Shown here: piece by piece, positions 29,970 to 40,474 of the stretch
Layout of the letters: every line of letters begins with the position of its first letter
Numbering within the stretch: the first letter of the stretch is position 1
Assembly (NCBI GenBank): GCA_947626815.1
Contig: CANQTN010000002.1
Span: forward strand, 62,001 to 126,000
Length of the DNA stretch: 64,000 nt
From: an uncultured Clostridia bacterium
Lineage (GTDB): Bacteria; Bacillota; Clostridia; TANB77; CAG-508
Reading direction: 5' to 3'
The notes under the pieces: model-generated
Database searches by the model: none
Seen by the model: only the letters and a program-made list of their open reading frames with translations
Told to the model about the DNA's origin: nothing
Made by a program: the position numbers and the translations under genes

Positions 29970-30005
29970 GGATAGAAAAAAATTTTTAATACATTTTTTC
30001 TATCC
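29970..30005. terminator. Bidirectional terminator between dac and TVP38-family gene
   Basis: GGATAGAAAAA pairs with TTTTTTCTATCC between the convergent stops at 29947 and 30009. Confidence 0.7.
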
Positions 30006-30008
30006 TTA

Positions 30009-30737
30009 TTATTTACTGTTGGTTATATTTTTTATTATTTTTTCTGTTGTTTTGCTTTTATCAAATTTGTTCATAATGAATATACATATTAATACTATTG
30101 ATATTATTGCTATATATAATATTATACTCATTTTCCAATTTCCTACAATTAAATGTGCTCCAGCTAAAGTTGATGTAATAACTGACGGAAAACGTGCAAA
30201 TGTTGATATGAGAATAAATGTTGAAGGCTTTATCGGCAATAATCCACATACATATACTAATAAATCTTTTGGAGTTCCTGGTATAAAAAAAAGAAGAAAT
30301 ATGATTAATTCAACTTTTTTAGGATTTTTAAATAATTTACTGTTTTCAATTTTTTGTATATTTTTTTTGTCACAAAAATCATATACAAATTTTCTTCCAA
30401 ATTTTCGTACTAGCATAAATATGGTCATTGATATAATACAGCTAGATAGCATAATAAATATTGTTCCCCATACTCCTCCATAACACATTCCTGCTACTAT
30501 TTCTATTGGTTCTCCTGGAATAATAAATAAGAATATTTGTGCTACTTGAAGTCCAAAAAGGATTAGTAATCCCCAAAGTCCTGAGCTATTGACTTTTTCT
30601 TTAAATGTTACTTGTCCTTCTATTGTAGATAAATTTTTCATTACTGGAAGAAGATATGCTATTGCTCCTATTATTATTGATATTGCAAATATTGTTAATA
30701 TAATTTTAAATATTTTTATTTTATCCTTTCTATTCAT
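30009..30737 (-). CDS. TVP38/TMEM64 (DedA/VTT-domain) membrane protein
   Basis: 242-residue integral membrane protein with five or six helices. The VTT-domain core is visible: FIIPGEPIEIVAGMCYGG-WGT and, after a helix, FFIPGTPKDLLVYVCGLLPI. Related proteins are implicated in lipid scrambling or transport. Its ATG overlaps the end of the preceding NlpC/P60-like gene by eight bases, indicating translational coupling with a gene that itself needs a CGG shift. Confidence 0.8.
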   Translation of the reverse strand: MNRKDKIKIFKIILTIFAISIIIGAIAYLLPVMKNLSTIEGQVTFKEKVNSSGLWGLLILFGLQVAQIFLFIIPGEPIEIVAGMCYGGVWGTIFIMLSSCIISMTIFMLVRKFGRKFVYDFCDKKNIQKIENSKLFKNPKKVELIIFLLFFIPGTPKDLLVYVCGLLPIKPSTFILISTFARFPSVITSTLAGAHLIVGNWKMSIILYIAIISIVLICIFIMNKFDKSKTTEKIIKNITNSK

Positions 30738-31309
30738 ATTGAACCTTCTTTTTTGACATATTTTTTTCTATTAATTTTGCTACTTTTGGAATTTTATATT
30801 CTCGTAAAAAACCTTCATATATTAATTGTAATTCATTTATATTTTTAAAGTTTTCTGGTCTGACTAAATCTGGTAATTTAATATTTATATTTGATTTTTC
30901 GATTATTGTTTTTACAAATTCAGCACAATAAAAAGAGTTTTTAATTTTTATCTTTTTGTTAAAACCTACTGCTATTAATCCTATGATATTGAATTTATAA
31001 TTTTGTTTTTGTTCTTCAATTTGCTTTATATTATCTTCTAATTGTTTATATTGTGTATCTGTTATATGTAATACATATATTTTAGTTTTCGTATTAATAA
31101 ATCTTTTAAAAGTACCGAGTATGTATATATTCATGAACAAACCCTGCTACAAAAGGATTATATGGATTTAATCTTCCAAAGCTATACATTTTTTCTAGTT
31201 TTTCATCTAATGCGATAGAGACGTGTGAAAATTCATCTTTTGTATAGCTTTTGATAAGTTTAGACAGTGTTGTTCCTGTATGTGTTAATACTATATATAT
31301 TTCTTTCAT
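30730..31309 (-). CDS. Permuted NlpC/P60-like cysteine hydrolase, read through a CGG +1 site
   Basis: 192-residue protein with a His early (EFSHVSIALD) and a Cys late (SFYCAEFVKTI), the order of the permuted papain-like YiiX/YebB group of NlpC/P60-related hydrolases. The zero frame reaches CGG at 31117-31115 after GFVHEYIHT and would stop after two more codons. Skipping the C gives glycine and TFKRFINTKTKIYVLHITD, which joins the His half to the Cys half. The catalytic Cys lies only in the shifted frame. Substrate could be peptidoglycan or another amide; not established. Confidence 0.7.
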
Positions 31310-31410
31310 TTCTTATGTCCCCACTTTCATTTATAATTATATCATCTTTTATTTAAATTTAAAAGCTTTATTTAGTAGTTTCCTAAAAAATGAAATATAA
31401 TATAATAAAA

Positions 31411-31430
31411 GAAAGTCTTATTTGACTTTC
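31411..31430 (-). terminator. ytfJ terminator
   Basis: GAAAGTC-AAATAA-GACTTTC followed by TTTTATTATA on the minus strand, directly after the ytfJ stop. Confidence 0.75.
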
Positions 31431-31432
31431 TC

Positions 31433-32041
31433 TTACTCATCTTCCATAGTTTCATCATATTCAAATTCATATGTTTCTTCTTCTTTTTCTTTTTTCTTAT
31501 TTTTTACTTTTTCAACTTCATTTTCAATCTTTTTTTCTAATGCTTCTTTATCCTCCTCTTGTTTTTTCATGCTTTTATTATGTTTGTTTTGCATTTCTTT
31601 TAGTATTGTTTCTGTTTGCTCTTTTTTATTTTGCATACAATTATTCATCATTTTATTTGTTTTCTCAATTAAATCTGGTATATAATCTAATAATTTGTCT
31701 AATGATGATGTATGATTAACAGGCATTAATTTTACCCCATTAGGTTGAATTACTAAAAAAGCAATCGGATTAATTGTCACTCCTGCTCCACTACCTCCAC
31801 CAAATGGTAATCTATATTGTATTGCTTCTTCTTTCTCCTTTTTCTTATATTCATCAATTGTTTCTCCTTTAAATTCACTTCCTCCTACTGCAAATCCAAA
31901 TGAAACTTTTGAAATTGGTATAATAACGATATTATTTGAAGTTTCAATTGGTTCACCTATAATAGTATTAACATCTATCATATCTTGGATACTATTCATA
32001 GCTGTAACCATAAGTGCTTCTATTGGATGTTGTTCACTCAT
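31433..32041 (-). CDS. ytfJ: Sporulation protein YtfJ (GerW family)
   Basis: 202-residue protein of the GerW/YtfJ family, spore-associated. The conserved core is intact: IDVNTIIGEPIE, VIIPISKVSFGFAVGGSEF, LPFGGGSGAGVTINPIAFLV. The Lys/Glu-rich C-terminal 60 residues are an unusually long charged extension, probably coiled coil. The upstream neighbour is a DUF2953 gene, the usual pairing in Firmicutes. Confidence 0.88.
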   Translation of the reverse strand: MSEQHPIEALMVTAMNSIQDMIDVNTIIGEPIETSNNIVIIPISKVSFGFAVGGSEFKGETIDEYKKKEKEEAIQYRLPFGGGSGAGVTINPIAFLVIQPNGVKLMPVNHTSSLDKLLDYIPDLIEKTNKMMNNCMQNKKEQTETILKEMQNKHNKSMKKQEEDKEALEKKIENEVEKVKNKKKEKEEETYEFEYDETMEDE

Positions 32042-32171
32042 TATCTTTCACTCCTTTTTTGTGTTCTTTATTTATATTTATAATATGCCTCATTTTTATT
32101 TTAAATATACCTTAAATATTATATATTTACCAAATTTTGATTACATTTATATAATTTTGAAAATATTTGTA

Positions 32172-32780
32172 CTATTCACAGCTATAGTTGTATCCTTTTC
32201 TATCAGCCATTATTTCTTTCTTTTCTTTGTTTAAATTATAAATACTATTTATAATTTGACTCATTTTTATTTCAAATATACCGGAAATGTAGATGTTAAT
32301 TAAATTTTGATTTATATATATGGGTTTAATAACAAATATTTGATTTTCAAATTTTTCTATTTTTCTATTAATTATAATTTCTATAATTGTACTTATAATA
32401 GGAATTATTATAGCGGTTAAACTTGCGTTTTCAGTACCTAAATCTATATATAAATTAATTCTTTTTATATTTATATCTAATTCTTTTATTGTTGATAATA
32501 ATTCTTTATCAAATTGCTGATTATCATGTATTACTTTTAAGTCAAAATTTTTTATTTTTTCTTTTAATTTTAATTTTTCTAATTTTGTTTTAGTAATATT
32601 TATTTTAAGAATAGGTATTATTTTAAAAATAATTAATTTTATTATAATTTCATAGTCTTTATTAATATGTTTTTCTGTTATAGATTGAAATTTGAAGTTT
32701 TTTATTTCTATATTTATTTTTGACAAAGAAAATATTATTATTATTAAAATAATAGCTATAATTACAAAAAGAAAAACCAT
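32172..32780 (-). CDS. DUF2953 protein
   Basis: 202-residue protein with one N-terminal helix and a beta-rich remainder, ending in MADRKGYNYSCE. Position directly before ytfJ and the layout match DUF2953 proteins, which accompany ytfJ in many spore formers. Function unknown. Confidence 0.65.
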   Translation of the reverse strand: MVFLFVIIAIILIIIIFSLSKINIEIKNFKFQSITEKHINKDYEIIIKLIIFKIIPILKINITKTKLEKLKLKEKIKNFDLKVIHDNQQFDKELLSTIKELDINIKRINLYIDLGTENASLTAIIIPIISTIIEIIINRKIEKFENQIFVIKPIYINQNLINIYISGIFEIKMSQIINSIYNLNKEKKEIMADRKGYNYSCE

Positions 32781-32837
32781 TTATATCGCCTTCCTCTTTA
32801 GAAGAGTTTATAAATAGTTTTTCCATTTTTTTCTTTT

Positions 32838-33224
32838 TTATTCATTATTTTTTACTACACTAGGATTTTCTACTAAAGTTCTATTATGTCTCCATTGTGA
32901 TAATTCTATAAATTTATTTTTTATTATTTCAAAGAATTTTTTGATTGGATTTTTAGATGGCTTATTATAAACTTGTAAACTTAAGCAAGTTTGCCTTTCA
33001 TCTAAAAATACTATTGTTTCATTTTGAAGTTTCATTAATAAATTTACAGTTTCAAATGCATTTAGTGTTTTTGTTTTGCTTGCTTCATATATATCATCAA
33101 GTTTTTTTCTCATTTCCTTGTACATGTTTTCATCTACTTCTTTTATTGTAGTTAATTTTTCCTCCAATAATTTTATTGTGTCTAAAATTGTTTTTGAAAT
33201 ATCAATTTCTTTACTTTCGTTCAT
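32838..33224 (-). CDS. Hypothetical protein between scpA and DUF2953 gene
   Basis: 128-residue helical, charged, probably cytoplasmic protein (coiled-coil-like residues 10-80); no family recognised. It takes the place where scpB often follows scpA but shows no resemblance to ScpB's winged-helix sequence. Start ATG has GGAAGAATGG upstream. Confidence 0.55.
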   Translation of the reverse strand: MNESKEIDISKTILDTIKLLEEKLTTIKEVDENMYKEMRKKLDDIYEASKTKTLNAFETVNLLMKLQNETIVFLDERQTCLSLQVYNKPSKNPIKKFFEIIKNKFIELSQWRHNRTLVENPSVVKNNE

Positions 33225-33245
33225 TTTCCATTCTTCCTTTCTTAA

Positions 33246-33995
33246 CTAAATTTTTTTAGCTTTTTCTACTGTAATATCTCCAAATATTGTTTCTTGCTTA
33301 GTTTCTACTTTATTTCTTCTGGATAGTTCTAATAACCCAGAAAAAGCTGTTACAACTTCCTGTTTATTTTGCTTTTTTATTGAAAATAATTTATTGAATA
33401 TAAATTTTTTTTGCTTTACTAATATTTTAAACATTTCTTTTACTTTACTTGCAACTGTATAATTATCTGTAATAGCTATTTTTTCTATGTTTTTTGCATT
33501 TTTATTTAATTTTACGCTTGTTCTTTCTACTAATTTTTTATACAAATTTGGTATTATATTCTTATCATATTCTTTTTCTAGAGTTTGCTTTGGTAATATA
33601 ATGTCTTCTTGATCTTTAAAATATCTTTTTGTAAATTTATAATAATTTTCTTTTAGGGTTTTACTTATTTCTTTGAATTTCTTATATTCTATAATTCTAT
33701 TTATTAGTTCTTCTTCAGATAATTCTTCTTCCTCTTCTTCTTGCTTAGGTAATAAATTTTTTGATTTAATATAAAGCAATGTCGAAGCCATGACCAAAAA
33801 TTCACTAGCTATTTCTAAGTTTAAATTTTCTTGTTCTTTTAAATAATTGATATATTGATCTGTAATTTCACTTAAATTGATATCATAAATGCTCATTTTA
33901 TTTATATCAATTAAGTGGCAAAGTAAGTCTAATGGGCCTTCGAAATTGCCAATTTTTATAGCATATTTTTTTGTTTCTAATGTTAATATTGGCAT
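33246..33995 (-). CDS. scpA: Segregation and condensation protein A
   Basis: Kleisin subunit of the SMC condensin complex. The N-terminal SMC-binding region (FEGPLDLLCHLIDINKMSIYD...LSEITDQY) and LVMASTLLYIKSKNLLP are characteristic; an acidic linker (QEEEEEE) and a C-terminal winged helix follow. 249 residues, normal size. No scpB lies next to it. Confidence 0.9.
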   Translation of the reverse strand: MPILTLETKKYAIKIGNFEGPLDLLCHLIDINKMSIYDINLSEITDQYINYLKEQENLNLEIASEFLVMASTLLYIKSKNLLPKQEEEEEELSEEELINRIIEYKKFKEISKTLKENYYKFTKRYFKDQEDIILPKQTLEKEYDKNIIPNLYKKLVERTSVKLNKNAKNIEKIAITDNYTVASKVKEMFKILVKQKKFIFNKLFSIKKQNKQEVVTAFSGLLELSRRNKVETKQETIFGDITVEKAKKI

Positions 33996-34024
33996 TTTAA
34001 ATTATTTCTCCTTTTAGATGCATA

Positions 34025-34468
34025 TTAATTGTCTGTTGCAATATCTATATTTTCTTTTTTATATCCTTTTTTTATTAAATATTGTTTTATATCATCTTCA
34101 TCCATTGATGCTGACTTTTTGTATATGATATTTTTAGCAGATTTTATTTCATACTGTTCAAATTCTTCTTTGTTTTCAGATATATAATTTTCTATGATAT
34201 TTTTTTCTATTCCTTTTGATAATAGTTTATATTCTATTTCTTTTATCGAAAGATTTTTTAATGCAATAAAATTGTTTATGGTTTTTTCTATAAATTCATT
34301 GTCATCAATGTATTTTGCTTCTTTTAGATATTCGATTATATCTTCTAACATGTTTTCGTCTATGATGTTTGCAAATTTTTTTCTTATTTCTTGTTCTGTT
34401 CTTTTTTTGTATAATATATATTTCAGGACTTTTGTTTTTTCTTTATCAAATTCTTCTATTGTATACAT
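34025..34468 (-). CDS. recX: Regulatory protein RecX
   Basis: 147-residue helical-repeat protein that modulates RecA. The three-helix RecX repeats are visible (YILYKKRTEQEIRKKF, YLKEAKYIDDNEFIEK, KSAKNIIYKK). It is shorter than many Firmicute RecX proteins and follows recA after a terminator. Confidence 0.82.
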   Translation of the reverse strand: MYTIEEFDKEKTKVLKYILYKKRTEQEIRKKFANIIDENMLEDIIEYLKEAKYIDDNEFIEKTINNFIALKNLSIKEIEYKLLSKGIEKNIIENYISENKEEFEQYEIKSAKNIIYKKSASMDEDDIKQYLIKKGYKKENIDIATDN

Positions 34469-34534
34469 TATTTTTTCCTTTCTTTTTTCATATTTTACTA
34501 TAATTCAAAAAAAATATCAAGATTTTTATTTAGA

Positions 34535-34565
34535 AAAAGCCCTCTTTTTTTCAAAGCGAGCTTTT
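34535..34565 (-). terminator. recA terminator
   Basis: On the minus strand an AAAAGCTCGC... arm pairs with ...GAGGGCTTTTT, followed by CTAAATAAAA. Imperfect stem about 25 bases after the recA stop. Confidence 0.6.
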
Positions 34566-34588
34566 CTTTATTGATTATATTGTTTTTA

Positions 34589-35659
34589 TTATTCTATATC
34601 ATCTATGTCATCATCATCTTCTTCATTTTCAGTATCTGGTAATTCCTCTCCAAGGCTTTGTTCAAAAGCTTTAGCAAAATTATCTCTTACTTTTTTCTCT
34701 ACTTCTTCTAGTATTTCTGGATTGTCTTGTAAATATTTTTTTACATTTTCTCTACCTTGTCCTATTCTATCTCCATTATAACTAAACCAAGAACCAGCTT
34801 TTTCTATAATGTCTAAATTTACTGCCATATCTAATATATTTCCTGCTTTTGAAATACCTTCTCCATATACTACGTCAAATTCTGCTTCTCTAAATGGTGG
34901 TGCTACTTTGTTTTTTACAATTTTGACACGAACTCTACTTCCTTTAAACTCACCATCTTGTTTTATGTTTTCTGTTTTTCTGATATCCATTCTGACAGAT
35001 GCATAAAATTTTAAAGCTCTACCTCCTGTTGTTGTTTCTGGATTTCCAAACATGACTCCTATTTTTTCTCTCAATTGATTTATAAATATTAATACTGTTT
35101 TTGATTTATTTAATGCCCCTGCTAATTTTCTTAGAGCTTGTGACATTAATCTTGCTTGAAGACCCATGTGGGAATCTCCCATATCTCCATCTATTTCAGC
35201 TTTTGGTACTAATGCTGCTACTGAATCTACTACAATAACATCTAAGGCACCGCTTCTAACTAGACTTTCTGTAATTTCTAATGCTTGTTCTCCTGTATCT
35301 GGTTGAGATACTATTAAATTGTCAATATCAACTCCTAATTTTTTTGCATAAACTGGATCTAATGCATGTTCAGCATCAATAAATGCTGCTTCTCCACCCA
35401 TTTTTTGTGCTTCTGCTATTACATGTAATGCAAGTGTTGTTTTTCCTGATGATTCTGGTCCATATATTTCTATTATTCTTCCTCTTGGTACTCCTCCTAT
35501 ACCTAATGCTATATCTAAACTTAAGGCTCCTGTTGGTATAGCTTCAACTTCCATAGCTTTAAATTCGCCTAATTTCATTACAGAGCCTTTCCCAAATTGT
35601 TTTTCTATTTGGCTCATAGCCATTTCTAATGCTTTCTTTTTTTCTATATTTGCTTCCAT
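34589..35659 (-). CDS. recA: Recombinase RecA
   Basis: 356-residue homologous-recombination ATPase. Walker [10 protein letters not shown] near residue 66, [15 protein letters not shown], Walker [16 protein letters not shown] and the loop L2 region ([28 protein letters not shown]) are intact; acidic C-terminal tail. Followed by recX. Confidence 0.97.
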   Translation of the reverse strand: MEANIEKKKALEMAMSQIEKQFGKGSVMKLGEFKAMEVEAIPTGALSLDIALGIGGVPRGRIIEIYGPESSGKTTLALHVIAEAQKMGGEAAFIDAEHALDPVYAKKLGVDIDNLIVSQPDTGEQALEITESLVRSGALDVIVVDSVAALVPKAEIDGDMGDSHMGLQARLMSQALRKLAGALNKSKTVLIFINQLREKIGVMFGNPETTTGGRALKFYASVRMDIRKTENIKQDGEFKGSRVRVKIVKNKVAPPFREAEFDVVYGEGISKAGNILDMAVNLDIIEKAGSWFSYNGDRIGQGRENVKKYLQDNPEILEEVEKKVRDNFAKAFEQSLGEELPDTENEEDDDDIDDIE

Positions 35660-35697
35660 GATTTCCTCCTTATTTTGAACTTTTGTTTGTTATACTT

Positions 35698-35725
35698 ATT
35701 ATATATCAAATATTTGTTTTGTCAA
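35698..35725 (-). promoter_or_regulatory. recA promoter
   Basis: TTGACA (35725-35720) and TATAAT (35703-35698) with a 16-base spacer, about 40 bases upstream of recA. A convincing LexA box was not found; a GAAC...-like half-site is weak. Confidence 0.65.
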
Positions 35726-35787
35726 TACTTTTTTTATTTTTTATTATTTATTTTTAAATATCGTCAAAAAAATCTCTTTAATTACAG

Positions 35788-37378
35788 TTATTTATACCAT
35801 CCTTCTATTCCATAAAACTGATTAAACCAATTTGGATTTATATCTCCTACTAATTCTGAATTGTAAACTACCATATATTTATTATTATATAAGCTAATAT
35901 ATGGTATATCAGTTTTATATATTTCTTCTAGTCTTTTATATTTTTCTTTTAATATATTTTCATCTGTTGTTACTTTAACTTCATTCATTATTGTTGCTAC
36001 TTCATCGTTTGTATAGTTAGCTATATTTCCTTCACCAAAATATGTGTTAAGACTTGGACTTGGTGAAAGTGTCATACTGCATAATGCTATATCAAAGTTT
36101 CTGGCATTTATATTTGCATTATATTGTTCATCACCTGCTTGAATAATATTAATTCTTATTCCTTGTGCTTCTAATTGTTGTTTTATGTTTTCTGCTATTG
36201 CAACTTTTGAGCTATCTGAAGCTCTTACTAGTAAATTCAGTACTATTCTGTCTGTTTTTCTATTTTGTGTTCTTTGCCAATATCCTGAACGATAACTCCA
36301 TCCTGCCGATACTAATAATTGTTTTGCTTGTTCTAAGTTATACCCACTACTTGCATCTTGCATTTGTGCTAACCAATTCCCATAATCTAGTGGAAAACTA
36401 CTAGTGAAACATTTGTTATTAAATATATTTGATACAATATTCGTTTTATCTATTGAATATGATATTGCCTTTCTTACTTCTAGATTTGCTAAAAATGCAT
36501 TTTTCATATTAAAAGCTAAAAATGTATGTTCTCTTCCTTTTAGTTCTTTTGAGCCATATCCTATAGTTCCAATATATTCTTGTAAATTTGTATTGGTAGT
36601 AGCTATTAAATCAATATTTCCCATTTTAAAGCTGTTATATAATTCACCAACTGAAGAATATAAATTAACTATAATTTTTTCTGGCGTTAATTCTACTTCT
36701 TTATTCCACCAACTTTCGTTTTTTTCTAATGCTATATATGATGATTGTGCTTCCGCAATTTTATATTTTCCTGTTCCTACTGGTGCTTTATTTTTTTCTG
36801 TATTTGCAAAGTCTTCTGATTCATAGTAATCTTTTGATAAAATTGGAAATGTTAATTGATATTCAAAAAATGGTATTTCCTTTTCTAAGTTTATTGTAAT
36901 TGTATAATCATCAACTACATCAACAGAAATGACATATTGTACATTAGATGAATAAACAGATGGAAGCTCTTTTAATTTATCAATTGTAAATCTTACATCT
37001 TCTGCTGTAAATTTCTGTCCATCTGACCATTTAACATTTTCTTTTAATTTTATTATATATGAATTGTCATTTTGTTTTGCCCATTCTTTTGCTAATGCTC
37101 CTTCTGCTTTAAAGTCTGATGTTAAAGTAATTAATGGATCATAAATTAGTTTTGAAATGTCTTGTACATTTTTGTTATTACTAAGGAGTGGATTTATTGT
37201 GTCAAAGCCGTGCAATTCCAAATTTTAATTCTTTATTTTTTTCTGTTTGATTGCTTGTACTTTCTAAATCATATTTTTTTTCTTCTTCATCTTGTTTTAT
37301 TTTGAAAATGGCAAATATTAGGATGAAAACTATAAAAATTATAAAAATATATTTAATCCAATTTGATTTCATATTCAA
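35788..37378 (-). CDS. ABC-transporter peptide-binding protein (SBP family 5), read through a CGG +1 site
   Basis: Extracytoplasmic oligopeptide-binding protein, about 529 residues. Residues about 4-24 form a membrane anchor with no lipobox Cys. The zero frame reaches CGG at 37210-37208 after KELKFGIA and stops two codons later; skipping the C gives glycine and FDTINPLLSNN, the usual start of the mature SBP_bac_5 domain. Later motifs include EDVRFTIDKL and the family pattern NLEVRKAISYSIDK. TTG at 37378 sits eight bases after GGAGG and is preferred; an ATG follows at 37372. No permease or ATPase genes are adjacent, so the cargo is unknown. Confidence 0.85.
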
Positions 37379-37507
37379 AATAATTTCCTCCTTAAGGCAT
37401 AAATAGTTATCTTTATTCTTTTGATATCATACCTTAAATTTAGTTTTTTTTCAAGATATTTATTTAATTTATTTTGAATGAATTATTTTTTTAAATAAAA
37501 TACAAAA

Positions 37508-37531
37508 CGAGCTGTTTTATTATACAGCTCG
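37508..37531 (-). terminator. spoVS terminator
   Basis: CGAGCTGT-loop-ACAGCTCG followed by TTTTGTATTTTATTT on the minus strand, downstream of spoVS. Confidence 0.85.
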
Positions 37532-37572
37532 CTTATTTTTGCTCAGAAAATAAATAAATTCTGTTTTTTATA

Positions 37573-37836
37573 TTATGTTCTAGATTCCACAATTAACTTA
37601 ATACCAGTTCTATCTTCTCCTTCTACCTCTACTTCTGCAAATGCTGGTATGCAAACTAAGTCTACTCCTGCTGGTGCAACAAATCCTCTTGCTATTGCCA
37701 CTGCTTTTACTGCCTGATTTAATGCTCCTGCTCCAATTGCTTGCATTTCTGCTTTGTTTGATTCTTTTACTAATCCAGCTATAGCTCCTGCTACTGAATT
37801 AGGGTTTGATTTTGATGAAATTTTTAAAATTTCCAT
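37573..37836 (-). CDS. spoVS: Stage V sporulation protein S
   Basis: 87-residue SpoVS, an Alba-like nucleic-acid-binding protein needed for later sporulation stages. Nearly the complete family sequence is present (MEILKISSKSNPNSVAGAIA, IGAGALNQAVKAVAIARGF, PAFAEVEVEGEDRTGIKL). It lies third in the rny-ymdB-spoVS cluster common in spore formers. Confidence 0.96.
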   Translation of the reverse strand: MEILKISSKSNPNSVAGAIAGLVKESNKAEMQAIGAGALNQAVKAVAIARGFVAPAGVDLVCIPAFAEVEVEGEDRTGIKLIVESRT

Positions 37837-37988
37837 TTTCTTTTGCCTCCTATAATTTTATTTTTTTTGTTGCAACTTTTATGTTTCATATTTTACATTA
37901 TTTGGAAACATTTGTAAATAGTTTTCTGGAAATTTTTAGGAAATTTCGTCGCAAATTTTATTGTATTTCGACAGTAAATTCAAAATAT

Positions 37989-38757
37989 CTATTTAATTAT
38001 CCTTTTTATATCTTTTACTCTATTTTTTTCATCTGTTTCGAATACAACGGCATTTAAAATTGCTTCTCCTGTTGCTATTTTATATCTTTCTGGTAAAGTA
38101 GTTTCAAATCTCTTTAATGATGCTTCTATATCCATTCCTATTACTGAATTTTTTGGTCCTGTCATTCCAATATCTGTTATATATCCTGTTCCTTTTGGTA
38201 ATATTTTTTCATCAGCTGTTTGTACATGTGTATGTGTACCAAATATAGCTGTTACTTTTCCATCTAAAAAGTATCCCATTGCGATTTTTTCTGCTGTTGC
38301 TTCTGCATGAAAATCTACAAAAATCATATCTACTTCTTTTTGAATTTTTTCTATTATTTCTTTTACTATTATAAATGGATTTTCAGAAAGTATATTAATA
38401 TCTACTCTACCAATCAAGTTTATAATTGCTATTTTTTTATTTTGGCAAGTATATATATTATATCCTTTTCCTACAACTCCTTTTGGATAATTTGCTGGTC
38501 TTATTAATTTTGGGTGATCTATAAATTTAAATATATCTTTTTTACCCCATGTATGATTTCCCATTGTTATTACATCTACATTTAATGCTAATATATCATT
38601 AAAATTATTTTGAGTTATTCCCATTCCTTCTGCTGCATTTTCAGCATTTACTATTACAAAATCTATCTGTTCTTCTTTTTTTATTGATTCTAGTTGTTTT
38701 CTTAATTGTTTTATTCCGTATATTTCCTACTAAATCTCCTATAGCTAGAATTTTCAT
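37989..38757 (-). CDS. ymdB: YmdB phosphodiesterase, read through a CGG +1 site
   Basis: Calcineurin-like cyclic-nucleotide phosphodiesterase of the YmdB family, linked to RNase Y. The first 13 codons (MKILAIGDLVGNI) end at CGG 38718-38716. Skipping the C gives glycine and IKQLRKQLESIKKE, matching the family start GD-VG-x-x-G. The catalytic motifs follow in the shifted frame: NAENAAEGMGIT, MGNHTWGKKD, FHAEATAEK, GTHTHVQTAD. The metal-binding Asp8 lies before the shift and the remaining ligands after it, so the activity depends on the shift. About 255 residues, normal. Encoded between rny and spoVS. Confidence 0.92.
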
Positions 38758-38763
38758 TTTTAA

Positions 38764-38835
38764 TCTCATTCCTTCCTAAGGCACAAATCTGGTTGGAAAA
38801 GAATTAAATTATTGTAATTATTTTTCAACCTTTTC
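38764..38835 (-). repeat. Leader repeat with hairpin upstream of ymdB (copy 1)
   Basis: The block from the ribosome site to about 75 bases upstream is almost identical to 46400-46470 upstream of ackA. It contains a hairpin (38791-38830: GGTTGGAAAAGAATTA and its near complement) close to the ribosome site AGGAAGGAATGAG. Confidence 0.7.
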
Positions 38836-38910
38836 CTTCTTTCTTTTTAATTTTTGCATACCTATTCTACTATATTAAAATAGAAAAAGCAAGTATATAT
38901 AAAAAATGAA

Positions 38911-38934
38911 AAAAGTGGAATAATTTCCACTTTT
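38911..38934 (-). terminator. rny terminator or processing hairpin
   Basis: AAAGTGGAA-loop-TTCCACTTT followed by TTTCATTTTT on the minus strand. The stem begins at the last base of the rny stop codon. Confidence 0.75.
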
Positions 38935-40474
38935 ATTTTGCATAGTCTATTACTCTAGTTTCTCTCATCATGTTAACTTTAATTTGTCCTGGATAATCCA
39001 TTTCATTTTCAATTTTTTTCGCTACATCTCTTGCTAATATTGTCATTTCATCATCTGAGATTTTTTCTGGTTTTACAATGATTCTTATTTCTCTTCCTGC
39101 TTGTATAGCAAAAGATTTATCAACTCCTTCAAAAGAGTCTGCAATTTCCTCAAGATTTTGTAATCTCCTAATATATGCTTCTACTGTTTCCCTTCTTGCT
39201 CCTGGTCTTGATGCAGATATAGCATCTGCTGCTTGAATTAAAACAGCTTCTAATGTTTGTGGTTCTACATCTCCATGATGTGCTTCAACAGCATTTATAA
39301 TAAGAGGATTTTCTTTATATTTTTTTAGAACATCTACTCCTATTTCAACATGAGTTCCTTCCATGTCATGGTCTAAAGCCTTTCCTATATCATGTAAAAG
39401 TCCTGCTCTTCTTGCAAGTTTTGGATCTAAACCTAATTCTTCTGCCATTATTCTTGCTAAATTTGAAACTTCAATTGAATGGTTTAAAACGTTCTGACCA
39501 TAGCTTGTCCTATATTTTAATTTTCCAATTAGTTTAACAAGATCTGGATGAAGTCCTATTACACCTGTTTCTAATACTGCTCTTTCTCCTTCTTCTTTTA
39601 TGGTAGTTTCAACTTCTTCTTTTGCTTTTTCTACCATTTCCTCAATTTTGGCTGGATGAATTCTTCCATCATCAATTAATTTTTCTAGAGCAATTTTAGC
39701 AACTTCTCTTCTTAATGGATCAAAACCTGATAAAACTACTGCTTCAGGTGTATCATCAATTATTAAATCAATTCCTGTTAAAGTTTCTAATGCTTTAATG
39801 TTTCTACCTTCTCTACCTATTATTCTTCCTTTCATATCATCATTTGGAAGAGATACTATAGATACTGTAGTTTCTTGAGAATGATCTGCTGCACATTTTT
39901 GTACTGCATAGCTTAAGATTTCTTTTGCATTTTTTATTGAGTCTTCTTTTGCCTTTTGTTCTTTTTCTCGAATTAAGTTAGCTTTTTCAGCTGTTAGTTC
40001 TTTATCCATTTCGGATAATAATTGTGATTTTGCCTCTTCCATTGTTAAAGCTGCAATTCTTTGAAGCTCTTTCATACCTTGGCTATGTAGTTCTTCAATT
40101 TCATTTTTTTGCTTTTCAATTTCTTGCTGTTCCCTTTCTAAGTCTTTTTCCTTGTTTTCAAAATTTTCTTCTCTTTTTTCTAAATTTTCTTCTTTTTGAA
40201 TCAATCTAGCTTCTTGTTTTTGAACTTCGCCTCTTCTTTCTTTAATCTCTTGATCTAATTCTTTTCTGCTATTCATAATTTCTTCTTTAGCTTTGAAAAT
40301 TTCTTCTTTCTTTAAGTTTTCTGCTTCTATTTTTGCCTGATCAACTAGTCTTTTTGCTTCTTGTTCTGCTCCTTGAATTTTAGATTCTGCAATTTTTTTA
40401 CGATATACCATTCCAATTGGTATACCTATTGCTAATGAGATTAAGATAGTGACGATAATGATTACAAAATTCAT
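38933..40474 (-). CDS. rny: Ribonuclease Y
   Basis: Membrane-anchored endoribonuclease that starts mRNA decay. N-terminal helix (residues about 1-22), a long coiled coil (about 25-190), a KH domain with [12 protein letters not shown] (near residue 217) and an HD domain with [18 protein letters not shown] (near 360). About 513 residues. The ATG at 40474 fits AGAGGTG better than the ATG six bases upstream. Upstream of ymdB, its known partner gene. Confidence 0.95.
   Translation of the reverse strand: MNFVIIIVTILISLAIGIPIGMVYRKKIAESKIQGAEQEAKRLVDQAKIEAENLKKEEIFKAKEEIMNSRKELDQEIKERRGEVQKQEARLIQKEENLEKREENFENKEKDLEREQQEIEKQKNEIEELHSQGMKELQRIAALTMEEAKSQLLSEMDKELTAEKANLIREKEQKAKEDSIKNAKEILSYAVQKCAADHSQETTVSIVSLPNDDMKGRIIGREGRNIKALETLTGIDLIIDDTPEAVVLSGFDPLRREVAKIALEKLIDDGRIHPAKIEEMVEKAKEEVETTIKEEGERAVLETGVIGLHPDLVKLIGKLKYRTSYGQNVLNHSIEVSNLARIMAEELGLDPKLARRAGLLHDIGKALDHDMEGTHVEIGVDVLKKYKENPLIINAVEAHHGDVEPQTLEAVLIQAADAISASRPGARRETVEAYIRRLQNLEEIADSFEGVDKSFAIQAGREIRIIVKPEKISDDEMTILARDVAKKIENEMDYPGQIKVNMMRETRVIDYAK

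Noticed and set aside
35660..35700. LexA/SOS box at recA
   Set aside because: Only one weak GAAC-type half-site is seen; not enough to call an operator.
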